DNA from: Blautia parvula
GTDB lineage: Bacteria > Bacillota > Clostridia > Lachnospirales > Lachnospiraceae
Length of the DNA: 64,000 nucleotides
Direction of reading: 5' to 3'
Assembly: GCF_020215665.1 (NCBI RefSeq)
Contig: NZ_CP084061.1
Location: 3,394,501 to 3,458,500, forward strand
Position 1 is the first letter of the stretch. Every line of letters starts with the position of its first letter. The translations under genes and the position numbers were made by a program. This document shows, piece after piece, positions 43,965 through 54,728 of this stretch. Below the pieces are notes generated by a model. That model saw nothing but the letters and a program-made list of their open reading frames with translations. It had not been told where the DNA came from and searched no databases.

Positions 43965-44216
43965 GCTGCGGAGAATGCGATCCGCCCATTCGCAGTTGGC
44001 CGTAAGAACTGGCTGTTTAGCAGTTCCGTAGATGGTGCGAATGCCAGTGCAGTCGTTTACACAATGGTTGAGATGGCCAAAGCACACGGATTGAATATTT
44101 ATGGATATCTTAAATTTCTGTTGGAACACCGGCCAGGTAAAGATATGACCGATGAACAGCTGGCAGAGCTGGCGCCTTGGAGTGAAAAACTTCAATCTAT
44201 CAAAAATCGCATGTGA
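43965..44216 (+). pseudogene. Second IS66-family transposase remnant, opposite orientation
   Basis: The plus strand reads AAENAIRPFAVGRKNWLF then SSSVDGANASAVVYTMVEMA, and ends LAPWSEKLQSIKNRM before TGA. This is again the IS66 TnpC C-terminus, but clearly a different element from the 43666 copy. A TAA lies directly upstream at 43962-43964. The sequence up to 44291 ends GGCGGTTAC, the complement of GTAACCGCC, a plausible IS66 terminal end. Only 20 bases separate the two remnants, so two insertions or a rearrangement are needed. Confidence 0.87.
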
Positions 44217-44305
44217 ATTATAGTGAATTACTCCAACTCGCAAAGGGCTGGAGTAATTTTAAATTTTACCGCGGTATTATTTGGCGGTTACCTTGAGGAT
44301 GATTG

Positions 44306-45511
44306 TTATTGGATTAGTTCACTCAATACCGGACGGAAATACTTCTTCCACACCCAGTCACCGTTCTTGTAGTATCCTGTCACAATAGCGGTGATTGAAT
44401 ACTCTGTTGGTAGAGGCCTCATTGCAACTCGATAGTCTTCGAAACCTTCGATCTCGTAATCCTCAAAGGTGAAGCCAAGGTTATCAAACTCGTACTGGAT
44501 ACGGTTTTCCGGTAGGCGGTCTGGTTGTGTTGTCCACAGTTGATACTGAATACATGTCGAACCATCTTCCTCAAAATCGAAGCCAGAATCAGCAATCCAG
44601 TAGAGATTACCTTTGTACTGGTATACACTGCAATGGTTTTGAGCAACAAGGAGATGACCATTTTCAGTTATTTCGTTATTTGCTTGTATTCCCGGATTGG
44701 TTGTGTACTTTACTTCTCCATCGATGAGATAGCATCCGGTGGAGTATATTCCTATTCCCTTGAAATCTACACAGATTTCATAAGAAGAAGATGGAACAGT
44801 TGAGATATCTGCTGAGAAACCGGAAGTTGAATAATCATATTCGCAAGAAAAGTATTCGCTGTCATCTCTAGTTATTCCTGTTTCAGTAGGAAGTATCAAT
44901 TTTTTGTCATTCTTCAAAACTATCGAATAAACAGTTGGGTAACCTTTTCCGATGATAAAACAATGCCCTTCCAAAGAATTCTCCGTGACCGAAGTGATTT
45001 GAAACTCATATTCTTTTTCAAGAATTTGCTCTTGAGGTTTGACTACAAAAATACAGACAAGAATACTTGCAATTGCAAATGCAGGTAGAATAGATTTTTT
45101 CATCCATTCTTTGCCATGCCTTTGTATGAACTGATAAAGAAAAATGCCTAAATAACCACCTAAAGTATTATTGATTATATCATCAAATTCAAAAAGTCCT
45201 CTATGCGTAATTAACTGGGTGATCTCAATTCCACTTGATATCAAGAAACATACAATAATGGCGTAGCTTTTTTTTCGTAATAAAATACTTAGTATGTATC
45301 CTGTCGGGATAAATAATAGTATATTTAAAATAACTTCATTCAAAAGAATGGAATTACCATTAAGTATCATATGATATGACCAAAATGGCAGAATTCCATT
45401 TTGTTCTATAATACTTGGTTGCCTTGAATAACATGTAACGTACATAACGGAGAACAAGCAGATTATAATACAACAGATATTGAGTATTAAGATGATTGAC
45501 TTTCTAATCAT
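44306..45511 (-). CDS. VanZ-like membrane protein with extra extracytoplasmic domain
   Basis: A 401-aa protein. Residues ~1-160 are VanZ-like, with LPFWSYHMILNG, NILLFIPTGYILSILLRKK and EITQLITHRGLFEFDDIINNTLGGYLG. After one more membrane segment (about 140-157) a ~240-residue, Tyr/Asp-rich beta domain follows that I do not recognise. It is probably on the outer face. It is the last gene of the capsule operon, 9 bases after the TupA-like gene. The ribosome site is poor. VanZ-like proteins are frequent in envelope loci; the activity is unknown. Confidence 0.85.
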   Translation of the reverse strand: MIRKSIILILNICCIIICLFSVMYVTCYSRQPSIIEQNGILPFWSYHMILNGNSILLNEVILNILLFIPTGYILSILLRKKSYAIIVCFLISSGIEITQLITHRGLFEFDDIINNTLGGYLGIFLYQFIQRHGKEWMKKSILPAFAIASILVCIFVVKPQEQILEKEYEFQITSVTENSLEGHCFIIGKGYPTVYSIVLKNDKKLILPTETGITRDDSEYFSCEYDYSTSGFSADISTVPSSSYEICVDFKGIGIYSTGCYLIDGEVKYTTNPGIQANNEITENGHLLVAQNHCSVYQYKGNLYWIADSGFDFEEDGSTCIQYQLWTTQPDRLPENRIQYEFDNLGFTFEDYEIEGFEDYRVAMRPLPTEYSITAIVTGYYKNGDWVWKKYFRPVLSELIQ

Positions 45512-45520
45512 CCCTGTCTC

Positions 45521-46477
45521 TTAACGGATACACCTTGTTAGATCTATTAACTCTGCATATGTAAAATACTCATCTGTTGGATCCATTCCATTGCATGGTG
45601 TGAAAGTCATTTCTCCAAATAATATTTTTCCATTGATATTATATAAATCAACTCGAACATAAGGAAAACCTTCGCTAAGAACTTTTGCTATTGATAACAT
45701 TTTCTCCCAGTTTTCAGGTTTTACAGGTAAACTATCATACTGTTCTCCTGTAACCAAACTTAACCCTTCATTTCTTGTCCAATCTGGTTTTACAACAACA
45801 GATTTGAACTGATGAGTTGCAGGTATTCTGTCGCCAATCACCTCAATAAGTTTAGGGTATCCACCAAAGCAATGAAACTTATAATCAAACAGACCACCAT
45901 CCATCTGTTCAATATAGGTTTCGGCCATTATTTTCGGTTCAATTCTCTCATACTGCATTTCCAAATTTATATAGGCATAGTTTCGTTTCATCCAGAAGTC
46001 AAATTTTTGCTTTGCTTCTTTTATATTTAGGTTTTTTTTATCCCTAACTACAGTATTCCATGTTGAACCGTGATTTGCTTTTAGCACAAATCTGTTAGGT
46101 AAACTATCAAAATCTATGTCATCAAACGAATCCCATATTCCAAGGATTGGAACTAAGTATTCTTCGCCTATTTTTTCTTTTATCCATTCTCTCACTAATA
46201 CTTTGTCTGTCAATCTAGTCCGCATGGGATCTTTATCATATATTTTTTGCCATGAAATTTTATCATTAAATGAAACTGGATGATTCAAATTAATTTCTTT
46301 TCCTGTTGAACTTTTGTACATCTCCTTTACTATTGTAGGATATCTTTCTTCGCCCACCTTTGAAAAAAACTGATACAATGTGTCATCGTTTTTCGTCGCT
46401 GTATCAAATACTCTTTTGAAAATTAACGGTATTCCTCCTAACCTATAATAAAATCGTAAGGTATTCAAAAGACTCAT
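45521..46477 (-). CDS. ATP-grasp protein of the TupA (teichuronopeptide synthesis) family
   Basis: A 318-aa protein with the ATPgrasp_TupA pattern: HPVSFNDKISWQKIYDKDPMRTRLTDKVLVREWIKEKIGEEYLVPILG, RFVLKANHGSTWNTVV, and the metal-ligand region VRVDLYNINGKILFGEMTFTPCNG. TupA of Bacillus is linked to joining polyglutamate to polyglucuronate; many capsule loci carry homologues that likely attach amino groups or acids to polymer sugars (inference). ATG 46477 is chosen over 46516 because GAGGAGA precedes it. It is late in the capsule operon, between the flippase and the VanZ-like gene. Confidence 0.88.
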   Translation of the reverse strand: MSLLNTLRFYYRLGGIPLIFKRVFDTATKNDDTLYQFFSKVGEERYPTIVKEMYKSSTGKEINLNHPVSFNDKISWQKIYDKDPMRTRLTDKVLVREWIKEKIGEEYLVPILGIWDSFDDIDFDSLPNRFVLKANHGSTWNTVVRDKKNLNIKEAKQKFDFWMKRNYAYINLEMQYERIEPKIMAETYIEQMDGGLFDYKFHCFGGYPKLIEVIGDRIPATHQFKSVVVKPDWTRNEGLSLVTGEQYDSLPVKPENWEKMLSIAKVLSEGFPYVRVDLYNINGKILFGEMTFTPCNGMDPTDEYFTYAELIDLTRCIR

Positions 46478-46535
46478 AGGTATATTCTCCTCTCTACACA
46501 AGGTTACTCTGAACATGACTTTAGAGCAACACGCA

Positions 46536-48065
46536 TTATCGTTTTATTAGAAGTTTCTTACAATAAATGTAATTGTCAGTTTTTCGATAAAACGTATAGT
46601 ATAACAGTAATGGAATAACAACACAAACCACTGCACGTATACACAGCACTATTACTTTTCCAGAAAATAAAAAACTAACTCCTTTACAAATAAGTAATGT
46701 CACGATACATATTCCTAAGTTCACAAGAGAATACTTTAACTGATATAAATAGAATTCTCCGGCTGATCGCTTAAAGTAATGCTTAAATGTTATTTGCACG
46801 CTCCAAATATAATTACAAAAAAATAGTGATATGATTGTTGCAGTAATAATGCCATATATGCCAAACATTTTTCCTAATGAGTAGTTCAGCACAAAGTTAC
46901 ATACGGACTCACCTAGAGCTCTCCACTTTGATACCCAAAACAATCCGCTAGTATCTGCGTACATACTTCTCATGTCACCAAGTTTTAATAAATAGAAATA
47001 AACTACAAATAATACAACCGCTACATTAGGAAGCATCATTTGCTCACCCATCCATATTCTCATGAACGGTTGGTATAAACATATGAGACATGTGGAACAC
47101 CATCCTGCAAGGGAAAGATATAAAAAATCAACGCGTTTTAGTTCATTGAAATTTTCATCTTTACTACGTGTTGCAACATGATTTCCAATTCCACCAATTA
47201 GTGAAGCTGACACAACACTAAGCATAGTAATAACAGCAGATAGTATATAATAGTAGTTATTGTATATCGCTGTTAATGAAAGTCCCAAAAAAGCAGAAAC
47301 GAAAATACTATCGAGTGAATTTCTTGTTACCCCGCATAGTTTACTAATAAACGTGCCCGCCACTTGCTTTTTTAATTCTGCTATCTGTGACGAGGGAACA
47401 TTTCCAGCGCATTTGCTTAATTCTGGGAAAGCCTTTTTTACAGTATATGCAATCCATATATTATTTGTAATAGTGAGTAACGGTATAAGTGCAATGTAAT
47501 AAATGTACGATTTTGTCAGGAAAAGCACAGCTACTCGCAACACCGTAAAAAACAATGTAACTAGTGTATTTCGATTACTATTTAAATCATCTCTCTGGTT
47601 TGCCGTAACCAAAGGCAACAAATACGCGAACAAAAAATAACTAATTACTGTATTAAAGAGATAGATTAAATACAAAAGCGTAATGTTTATCCCTTCAGGA
47701 ACACTACCAGTAATTAACCGTGGTAGAAATGGTATAATACATAAACCGAGAAAGAGAACAACTATTCCAATTATTCTATATACTTTTCTGTAGAAGTTAA
47801 GTATTGCATTAACTGCTTTGGTATCGCCTTCTGCAACTGGCTTATACATACAGTATACGATTGCACTGCTTATTCCCATTTCCGATAAACTAAGCACGGT
47901 AAGAATAGATGAAAAAAGGCTGTCTAATCCTAAATACTGCGCTCCTATTACACGTTGAACTATTGTTCTTGTTATAAATGGGCAAAGCATTACTACAAAT
48001 TTATTGATTGTTCCCGCTATCATATTACGCTTTGCTTTTTTTACGACTCCAAAGCTATTCGCCAT
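46536..48065 (-). CDS. Polysaccharide repeat-unit flippase (Wzx-like)
   Basis: A 509-aa membrane protein with about 12-14 segments, of the MOP superfamily polysaccharide transporters. The start KRNMIAGTINKFVVMLCPFITRTIVQRVIGAQYLGLDSLFSSILTVLSLSEMGISSAIVYCMYKPVAEGD is the clostridial oligosaccharide flippase pattern. It should move undecaprenyl-linked repeat units across the membrane for the polymerase at 49149. AAGGGAAG precedes ATG 48065. Confidence 0.9.
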   Translation of the reverse strand: MANSFGVVKKAKRNMIAGTINKFVVMLCPFITRTIVQRVIGAQYLGLDSLFSSILTVLSLSEMGISSAIVYCMYKPVAEGDTKAVNAILNFYRKVYRIIGIVVLFLGLCIIPFLPRLITGSVPEGINITLLYLIYLFNTVISYFLFAYLLPLVTANQRDDLNSNRNTLVTLFFTVLRVAVLFLTKSYIYYIALIPLLTITNNIWIAYTVKKAFPELSKCAGNVPSSQIAELKKQVAGTFISKLCGVTRNSLDSIFVSAFLGLSLTAIYNNYYYILSAVITMLSVVSASLIGGIGNHVATRSKDENFNELKRVDFLYLSLAGWCSTCLICLYQPFMRIWMGEQMMLPNVAVVLFVVYFYLLKLGDMRSMYADTSGLFWVSKWRALGESVCNFVLNYSLGKMFGIYGIITATIISLFFCNYIWSVQITFKHYFKRSAGEFYLYQLKYSLVNLGICIVTLLICKGVSFLFSGKVIVLCIRAVVCVVIPLLLYYTFYRKTDNYIYCKKLLIKR

Positions 48066-48098
48066 TGTTCTTCCCTTCTTGCTTTCATTGTGAGATTA

Positions 48099-49127
48099 TT
48101 ACTCCCTGTTGTTATACATCTCTTCGTAGTACTTCATGTAATCACCACTAGAGCATTCCCTCATCCAGTCCATATGATCTTTATACCACTGAACTGTCAG
48201 CTTGATACCATCAGCAAACATTGTGGTTGGACCCCAACCAAGTTCTGCATTAGCCTTAGAAGGATCAATAGCATAACGTTTATCATGTCCCTTGCGGTCT
48301 GTTACATAGGTAATAAGGCTTTCTGGCTTGTCGAGTTCTTTCAGAATAATCTTTACGATTTCAATATTTGCCTTTTCATTGTGCCCACCGAGGTTATAAA
48401 CTTCGCCAACTTTACCCTTTTCAAGGACAGCAAGAATGCCGTAGCAGTGATCTTTTACATACAGCCAATCGCGAACGTTCAGTCCTTCGCCGTAAACTGG
48501 AAGAGCTTTGTCCTGGGAAGCATTATTGATCATCAGCGGAATCAGCTTTTCCGGGAACTGATAAGGTCCGTAGTTATTGGAACAACGGCTGATAGTTACA
48601 GGAAGACCGTAGGTTCTGTGATATGCCATAGTCAGCAAATCTGCAGATGCCTTGGATGTAGAGTAAGGGCTTGATGTATGAATCGGTGTATCCTCATGAA
48701 AGAATAAATCAGGTCTATCCAGCGGAAGATCGCCATACACTTCATCCGTACCAACTTGATGGAATCTCTCCACCCCGTACTTACGGCATGCATCCATCAT
48801 AACCTGAGTACCGAGAATATTTGTTTCAAGGAAAATTCCTGGATTCTCGATAGATCGATCAACATGAGATTCCGCCGCGAAATTTACTACAATATCCGGA
48901 TGCTCTTTCTCAAAAATGTCAAAAATACCTTCTCTATTTCTGATATCTTCTTTATAAAACACAAAGTTCGGATTCTTCATCGCATCGTTAAGTGTATGGA
49001 TATTTGCTGCATACGTAAGTGCATCCACACATACTACTTTCCAGTCAGGCCTTTCATCTAATAATAAATACACAAAGTTGGAACCAATAAACCCTGCTCC
49101 ACCTGTTACAAGTACTGTCTTGTTCAT
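48099..49127 (-). CDS. rfbB: dTDP-glucose 4,6-dehydratase
   Basis: RmlB converts dTDP-glucose to dTDP-4-keto-6-deoxyglucose. The 342-aa SDR enzyme has the NAD loop TGGAGFIGSN (8-17), the active-site segment GTDEVYGDL and the YxxxK pair (YSTSK). It is the branch point for the dTDP-3-amino sugar predicted here. RmlC and RmlD, needed for rhamnose, are not in the window. Confidence 0.97.
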   Translation of the reverse strand: MNKTVLVTGGAGFIGSNFVYLLLDERPDWKVVCVDALTYAANIHTLNDAMKNPNFVFYKEDIRNREGIFDIFEKEHPDIVVNFAAESHVDRSIENPGIFLETNILGTQVMMDACRKYGVERFHQVGTDEVYGDLPLDRPDLFFHEDTPIHTSSPYSTSKASADLLTMAYHRTYGLPVTISRCSNNYGPYQFPEKLIPLMINNASQDKALPVYGEGLNVRDWLYVKDHCYGILAVLEKGKVGEVYNLGGHNEKANIEIVKIILKELDKPESLITYVTDRKGHDKRYAIDPSKANAELGWGPTTMFADGIKLTVQWYKDHMDWMRECSSGDYMKYYEEMYNNRE

Positions 49128-49148
49128 TTATTTTCCTCCAAAAACTAA

Positions 49149-50363
49149 TTAATACTGTGCATCTGTTCTAATTTTTTCGTATATAGATTCTACTATTGCT
49201 ACTCCAAAGACAAAAAATGCAAAATATGTCTTATTGCCATAGTCTAAAACAGGCTCTAACATCATTTGCAAAACATAAAGTGCTATCCAGCAAATCATAG
49301 GGATTGTAAACTGCTTAGGTAAATCATAGTTTTTTATTAGCTTAATACATTTTTTTATTGGTGAAAGCAGAATCGCAATAAGCAATAATGCCAATACCCA
49401 TCCTCCCAAATCATACGAATCAAATACCACATTGTGAATTTGACCATTCATAACTGTATTTCTGATATTATAGCCGCCAAAGGGATATTTCAGAAATTCA
49501 TGAAAAAAAAGCTGATATCTGCTGCCTCTTCCCCCACTTACTATTCCAGTAAACTTATCCTCATATAGCAATCTATTTAATAAATTGCTACCAAAAAATT
49601 TTGTTTGAACGTCAAACCAGTTAAAATAGAACATCGCCACTACCAAAAGAATAATTGCAATTAAACCAAGTATTGCGCCATGCCCTCTTCGCATCGCATA
49701 GAATACCAATACGACTATTAATATTGCGATAAATATCAAGCCTGTTCTAGATGATGCAATTAAGAAGCTTGATAACGAGAGTACCAAACCGGCTATAGAT
49801 AATACCTTTTCAATCAGTTTTGATTCCTTAAAAATACAAAAATACCAAAAGAACATACCAATTGACAATACTGCCCAAGCGGCAATCTGTGTTGCAGCGA
49901 CTACTGATCCGTTTCCATACCAATACTCATAAAAACGTCGGCTATCTATCATCACTGAATTGGATACTGTTAAATATGCCTGTAATGAGAATCCGAAACT
50001 TCCAGCAAGTAAATATCTCGGGATAATCGATATCACATCTTGAGATGATAGTTTTCTAGTTATTGCTTTTCCAAATAAGTAGCAAATAATCATATGCCTA
50101 AATAGACCTATATCGAATGATCCCACCACTATCAAATATGCCAGAGTATATATCAATCCGAATGCAGCTATTGTAATTCCTAATCTTGTATAATGTACAG
50201 TAGACTCTTTTGCTACAAACAATAACGCTACGCTATAAGCAAGCATTAAATACGAAATGATACTATGCCGACCTAGGAGGTTTAAGGTATATGAAAATAT
50301 TATTAAGCATGGAATGATTTCATAAAAAATGACATCCTGTCTTCTCATTTTTGATAAGTCCAT
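49149..50363 (-). CDS. Polysaccharide polymerase (Wzy/O-antigen ligase-like)
   Basis: A 404-aa, very hydrophobic protein with about 10-12 membrane segments and a large outer loop near residues 240-330 (KFFGSNLLNRLLYEDKFTGIVSGGRGSRYQLFFHEFLKYPFGGYNIRN), the architecture of Wzy/Wzx-system polymerases. Primary sequence in this class is poorly conserved, so the call rests on topology and context. ATG 50363 has GGAGAG upstream and lies 44 bases inside the end of the preceding glycosyltransferase gene. Confidence 0.82.
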   Translation of the reverse strand: MDLSKMRRQDVIFYEIIPCLIIFSYTLNLLGRHSIISYLMLAYSVALLFVAKESTVHYTRLGITIAAFGLIYTLAYLIVVGSFDIGLFRHMIICYLFGKAITRKLSSQDVISIIPRYLLAGSFGFSLQAYLTVSNSVMIDSRRFYEYWYGNGSVVAATQIAAWAVLSIGMFFWYFCIFKESKLIEKVLSIAGLVLSLSSFLIASSRTGLIFIAILIVVLVFYAMRRGHGAILGLIAIILLVVAMFYFNWFDVQTKFFGSNLLNRLLYEDKFTGIVSGGRGSRYQLFFHEFLKYPFGGYNIRNTVMNGQIHNVVFDSYDLGGWVLALLLIAILLSPIKKCIKLIKNYDLPKQFTIPMICWIALYVLQMMLEPVLDYGNKTYFAFFVFGVAIVESIYEKIRTDAQY

Positions 50364-51498
50364 AAATCAAATCTCTCCATAGTTTATTCTGTCTTTCTCT
50401 TTTAAATTGCTCTCTCGATGGCTTTTCTGAAAGGAAATCATTTTTCTTTAATGTTTGCAACGCATTAAAAACTTCTTCTCCTGTCGTACATGCAAAGCCA
50501 TTTTTAAATTGTAAAACCATTTTTGACAAATCAGAGTTTTTAGGTCCAACAAATAATATGGGCCTATTTATAAAAATGTAATCATACAGTTTTGTTCCTA
50601 ACGCATGATTTCGAGAGTCAATTATCAAGCACACATCTGATTCGGCTATCTTTTGAACTCCTACTTTATAATCAACAAACCCTGTTGTCTGTAATACATC
50701 TTGAGCAACATTCGCTTTATTCAATAATGAATCCGCTTGGCTCTCTCTGCTTCCAACTTGAAGCAAATTTGCCTTTTTTCCAGCATCCAGATACTTTTTC
50801 AATCCTTGTAAAAAGATAAGTGAGTACTTGTCAGAGTAATAAAACATTTTTCCAAATCCCGTAATAACTAATGTATCTTCCATCTTTGTATGAGGATTGT
50901 CAAGTTTAATACTCTCAACGATTGCATCGTCATATCCATTTTCGATTTTTACGAATTTAGATCTCTGCAGCGGATAAAATTTTTTAAACAATTTCACCCA
51001 CCCATCGGTTACTGTCGTAACTCTAGTGGCATTTGCTACCGCTGTTCGTTCATCCAATAAATGAACAATTCGTTCTACCATCGTACTACGACTGTACCAA
51101 CCTTCACGAATATCAAATATCCACGGATCCCTAAAATCTAATATGCTTGGGACTCCATGTTTTTTTGCAGTTTTGGTACATGCAAATGTAAAAAATGGGC
51201 CACCACTGATAATTACTATATCTGGATGGCATTCCTTAATCATACCCTCAACAGCAGATTGATATTTCTTCTGATTTACACGAAACGTGTTTAAATTGTT
51301 CTTAAAGCTTCCTGACTCTGTACAAATATCTACGAATGAAGCCTTTTTTATATATGCCGGCAGCTCACCCTTTTTCCGATTAGTTACCAGAAATATATTA
51401 TCCTTTTTCGACATATATGCAGCTAAGCTTGAGATTCTAAGTGTTCCAACACCTTGATCTGGTGGAAATGCAGCTGCAACTAGTAGTATATTGCTCAT
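50320..51498 (-). CDS. Glycosyltransferase, GT-B fold (GT4-like)
   Basis: A 392-aa cytoplasmic glycosyltransferase with the GT-B layout: NILLVAAAFPPDQGVGTLRISSLAAYMSKK at the N-terminus, IVIISGGPFFTFACTKTAKKHGVPSILDFRDPW in the first lobe and SDVCLIIDSRNHALGTKLYDYIFINRPILFVGP in the donor-binding lobe. The usual EX7E motif is weak. Start ATG 51498 (AAGG upstream) is preferred to a TTG two codons earlier. It has a 44-base overlap with the polymerase gene. Confidence 0.86.
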   Translation of the reverse strand: MSNILLVAAAFPPDQGVGTLRISSLAAYMSKKDNIFLVTNRKKGELPAYIKKASFVDICTESGSFKNNLNTFRVNQKKYQSAVEGMIKECHPDIVIISGGPFFTFACTKTAKKHGVPSILDFRDPWIFDIREGWYSRSTMVERIVHLLDERTAVANATRVTTVTDGWVKLFKKFYPLQRSKFVKIENGYDDAIVESIKLDNPHTKMEDTLVITGFGKMFYYSDKYSLIFLQGLKKYLDAGKKANLLQVGSRESQADSLLNKANVAQDVLQTTGFVDYKVGVQKIAESDVCLIIDSRNHALGTKLYDYIFINRPILFVGPKNSDLSKMVLQFKNGFACTTGEEVFNALQTLKKNDFLSEKPSREQFKRERQNKLWRDLIYGLIKNEKTGCHFL

Positions 51499-51515
51499 TT
51501 TCAATGCCCTTCGTT

Positions 51516-52664
51516 CTATCTCTTTTTCAAAACCGATTGATAAACTTCATTAACGTGTTTGATAAATGAATCCGCACCATACAATTGAATAGTTGTTTCG
51601 CTAATAAACTTGCTATCATAATTATCAATAGAGCAATAGACCTGTTCGAGTGCGTTAGCGAGAGCTTCTTCATCACCAACATCTATAATATAGCCGAATC
51701 TATTATCTTCATTAAAAATCTCATCGAATCCTCCATTTCTAGTTCCTATCACAGGAAGACCGCAAGCCATTGCTTCGATATATGAAACGCCGAAAGTTTC
51801 TTTGAAACTAGGAAGGACAAAAGCATCCGATTCTTGCATAAGTTCAGCAACTTTTTCTCTTGGCAATGTACCGGTTAACTTAATTCTGTTTTCCTCACCA
51901 AACTCCTTTATTAGACCTGCTAGTTCGTTTTTATAATTGCCTTGCCCAACAATCATTAGCTCGACTTTTTCATTATGGCAAAATGCCTCATGAAATGCCT
52001 TAATTGTTAATTGATGTCCTTTTCCTTCAACTAATGAACCCACAGATACGAATCGAAAAACGCTATGATTTATTCTCGGTTTAAAGGTGAACAATGGAGA
52101 TAAGATATTACTAACAACCCAAACATCTTCTCTTTTAAAACGTTTGACCATACTATCACGCAAAGAATGCGATACCGCTACAACCGCATTAGAATAATTA
52201 ATGGTTTCTTCAAGTGCTTTTTTATGGTAGCTGTCTAGTTCACCCAAAACATTACTGTAGTGTTCTGTATAGACAACAGGAATGCCGTATCTATTACGTA
52301 ATTTGGTAATAGACGTTCCTGCTGGATCATATGAATGGACATGAATAATATCAATTTTATGTTCAGACAATACCCGTTTAAGAAGTCGGTCATAAGCAAT
52401 GGCTGTACGTTCAAATTTTTTATGGAATCTATCGCATCCGTATGAAGGGACATAATATCTATACGTTAATAATCCATCTTCATCCTGTTTGGTAATCTTA
52501 TATAAATGGTGTGTTGAAAAGCCTCTTACTCCTACAGTTTCGCAGTAAGCCATTACAACATTATTACCATCATTTTTTAAAGCCAATGCCTGTTCCTTGA
52601 AAAAAGAACCCAAAATGATATTGCTTGGTGAATTATACCATGATGGAATTACTAATATATTCAT
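51516..52664 (-). CDS. Glycosyltransferase family 4
   Basis: A 382-aa GT-B retaining glycosyltransferase. The first lobe begins MNILVIPSWYNSPSNIILGSFFKEQALALKNDG, with HVHSYDPAG and VYTEHYSNVLGELDSYHKKALE. The second lobe has RFVSVGSLVEGKGHQLTIKAFHEA and the EX7E segment SFKETFGVSYIEAMACGLPVIGTRNGG. It adds one sugar of the repeat unit; donor and acceptor unknown. Confidence 0.94.
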   Translation of the reverse strand: MNILVIPSWYNSPSNIILGSFFKEQALALKNDGNNVVMAYCETVGVRGFSTHHLYKITKQDEDGLLTYRYYVPSYGCDRFHKKFERTAIAYDRLLKRVLSEHKIDIIHVHSYDPAGTSITKLRNRYGIPVVYTEHYSNVLGELDSYHKKALEETINYSNAVVAVSHSLRDSMVKRFKREDVWVVSNILSPLFTFKPRINHSVFRFVSVGSLVEGKGHQLTIKAFHEAFCHNEKVELMIVGQGNYKNELAGLIKEFGEENRIKLTGTLPREKVAELMQESDAFVLPSFKETFGVSYIEAMACGLPVIGTRNGGFDEIFNEDNRFGYIIDVGDEEALANALEQVYCSIDNYDSKFISETTIQLYGADSFIKHVNEVYQSVLKKR

Positions 52665-52681
52665 ACGGATTCCCCCTGACT

Positions 52682-53566
<885 letters not shown>

Positions 53567-53619
53567 ATTCGTCTCCTAAATTAATTATCGATGTATCTCT
53601 CTATTGATTCTTAGTTATA

Positions 53620-54681
53620 CTATAGTTTTACCCTCTGTATCTGCCCAGGTTTTACTTCTATCATTTTTTCAGGACATTTATTATTTACATTTGACAAGTC
53701 AACCAAAAGTGATAAATCTTGGGTAAAAATATCAAGTTCTAAATTCTTTGGATCAACATAACAAATAACATGCCCATCAAGCCAATAGGCCTTTGCGACA
53801 CAGGATTGTCTTTCAGCTAGATACTTAATAACCTCTGTAAATTTCGCAATCCATAAATCATTCTCGCAAGATTTCAAATATGCTAAATGCTCGGAAGCTT
53901 CAGCAGTAGTAATTGTTTGATAACCTTTGGTTATATCGTCGCTGACATTATGCCACATCTCAATCAGCCACTTATTATTCTCTCTAGCTTTATCGACCCA
54001 GCTTTGACGCATTACATTCGGTGATTGCTCAGACTTATCACATATACCCATTCGTTTTAAGTTAAACCATGAACCAGGGTTATTCGCCGTATCGCTCAAT
54101 ATTTCTAAATCATTGTAGCCACGCGAACCTTGTGCAACACCAAGATAACCTGATTCTTTAAGAACCTGATACCCAAGTCTACACATTTGGTTTTCTGGGC
54201 AAACATAAGCTATTGTTTTTCTTTTGGTTATTTTCTCAAAGAAAACTTGAGAATGGTATATCTCATGCTTTAGCGCCGTCATATCAGATGAGATATGCGT
54301 CCCTTCTTCCATACGTATATGGTTATATGAGTGATTAACAAGTTCAATATAAGGATCGTCGTTTAATTCTTTCCAGAATTTCATATGTGGAGCAACATTT
54401 TTTACTGTTCCTGCAACAGTAATAGGTAATGAAAACTTATTTGCTAACGCTTTCAAAGCTTTAGCCGTTTTATAAACTCCATCATCCGATATTATCGTTA
54501 CAATTCCGCATTTATTCTTATATACCGGTGCAATTCGCACATTTAATTCGACTGCGCCATCAGGAACAATAAATGGTTCTAAACATGGCTTTTTTTTTCG
54601 TCTCTTTCCGCCTGGGAAAAGATACACATATTGCACCAAGAAGAAATATACTTTTTTTATTAAATTTTTTATTTTTCCCAT
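53620..54681 (-). CDS. Polysaccharide deacetylase-like protein (NodB/CE4 fold)
   Basis: A 353-aa protein with a CE4-type metal site: IISDDG with D66-D67 and the HSYNH triad (H117, H121). A short hydrophobic N-terminus with Lys-rich flanks could be a membrane anchor. CE4 enzymes remove N- or O-acetyl groups from polysaccharides; a capsule or linkage-unit sugar is the likely substrate here. The family's downstream catalytic motifs are harder to see, so the exact substrate and activity are open. Confidence 0.8.
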   Translation of the reverse strand: MGKIKNLIKKVYFFLVQYVYLFPGGKRRKKKPCLEPFIVPDGAVELNVRIAPVYKNKCGIVTIISDDGVYKTAKALKALANKFSLPITVAGTVKNVAPHMKFWKELNDDPYIELVNHSYNHIRMEEGTHISSDMTALKHEIYHSQVFFEKITKRKTIAYVCPENQMCRLGYQVLKESGYLGVAQGSRGYNDLEILSDTANNPGSWFNLKRMGICDKSEQSPNVMRQSWVDKARENNKWLIEMWHNVSDDITKGYQTITTAEASEHLAYLKSCENDLWIAKFTEVIKYLAERQSCVAKAYWLDGHVICYVDPKNLELDIFTQDLSLLVDLSNVNNKCPEKMIEVKPGQIQRVKL

Positions 54682-54728
54682 ACTATTGCCCTTTCACTTC
54701 TTGATTGCACTAAGCCTAAATGAGACCC

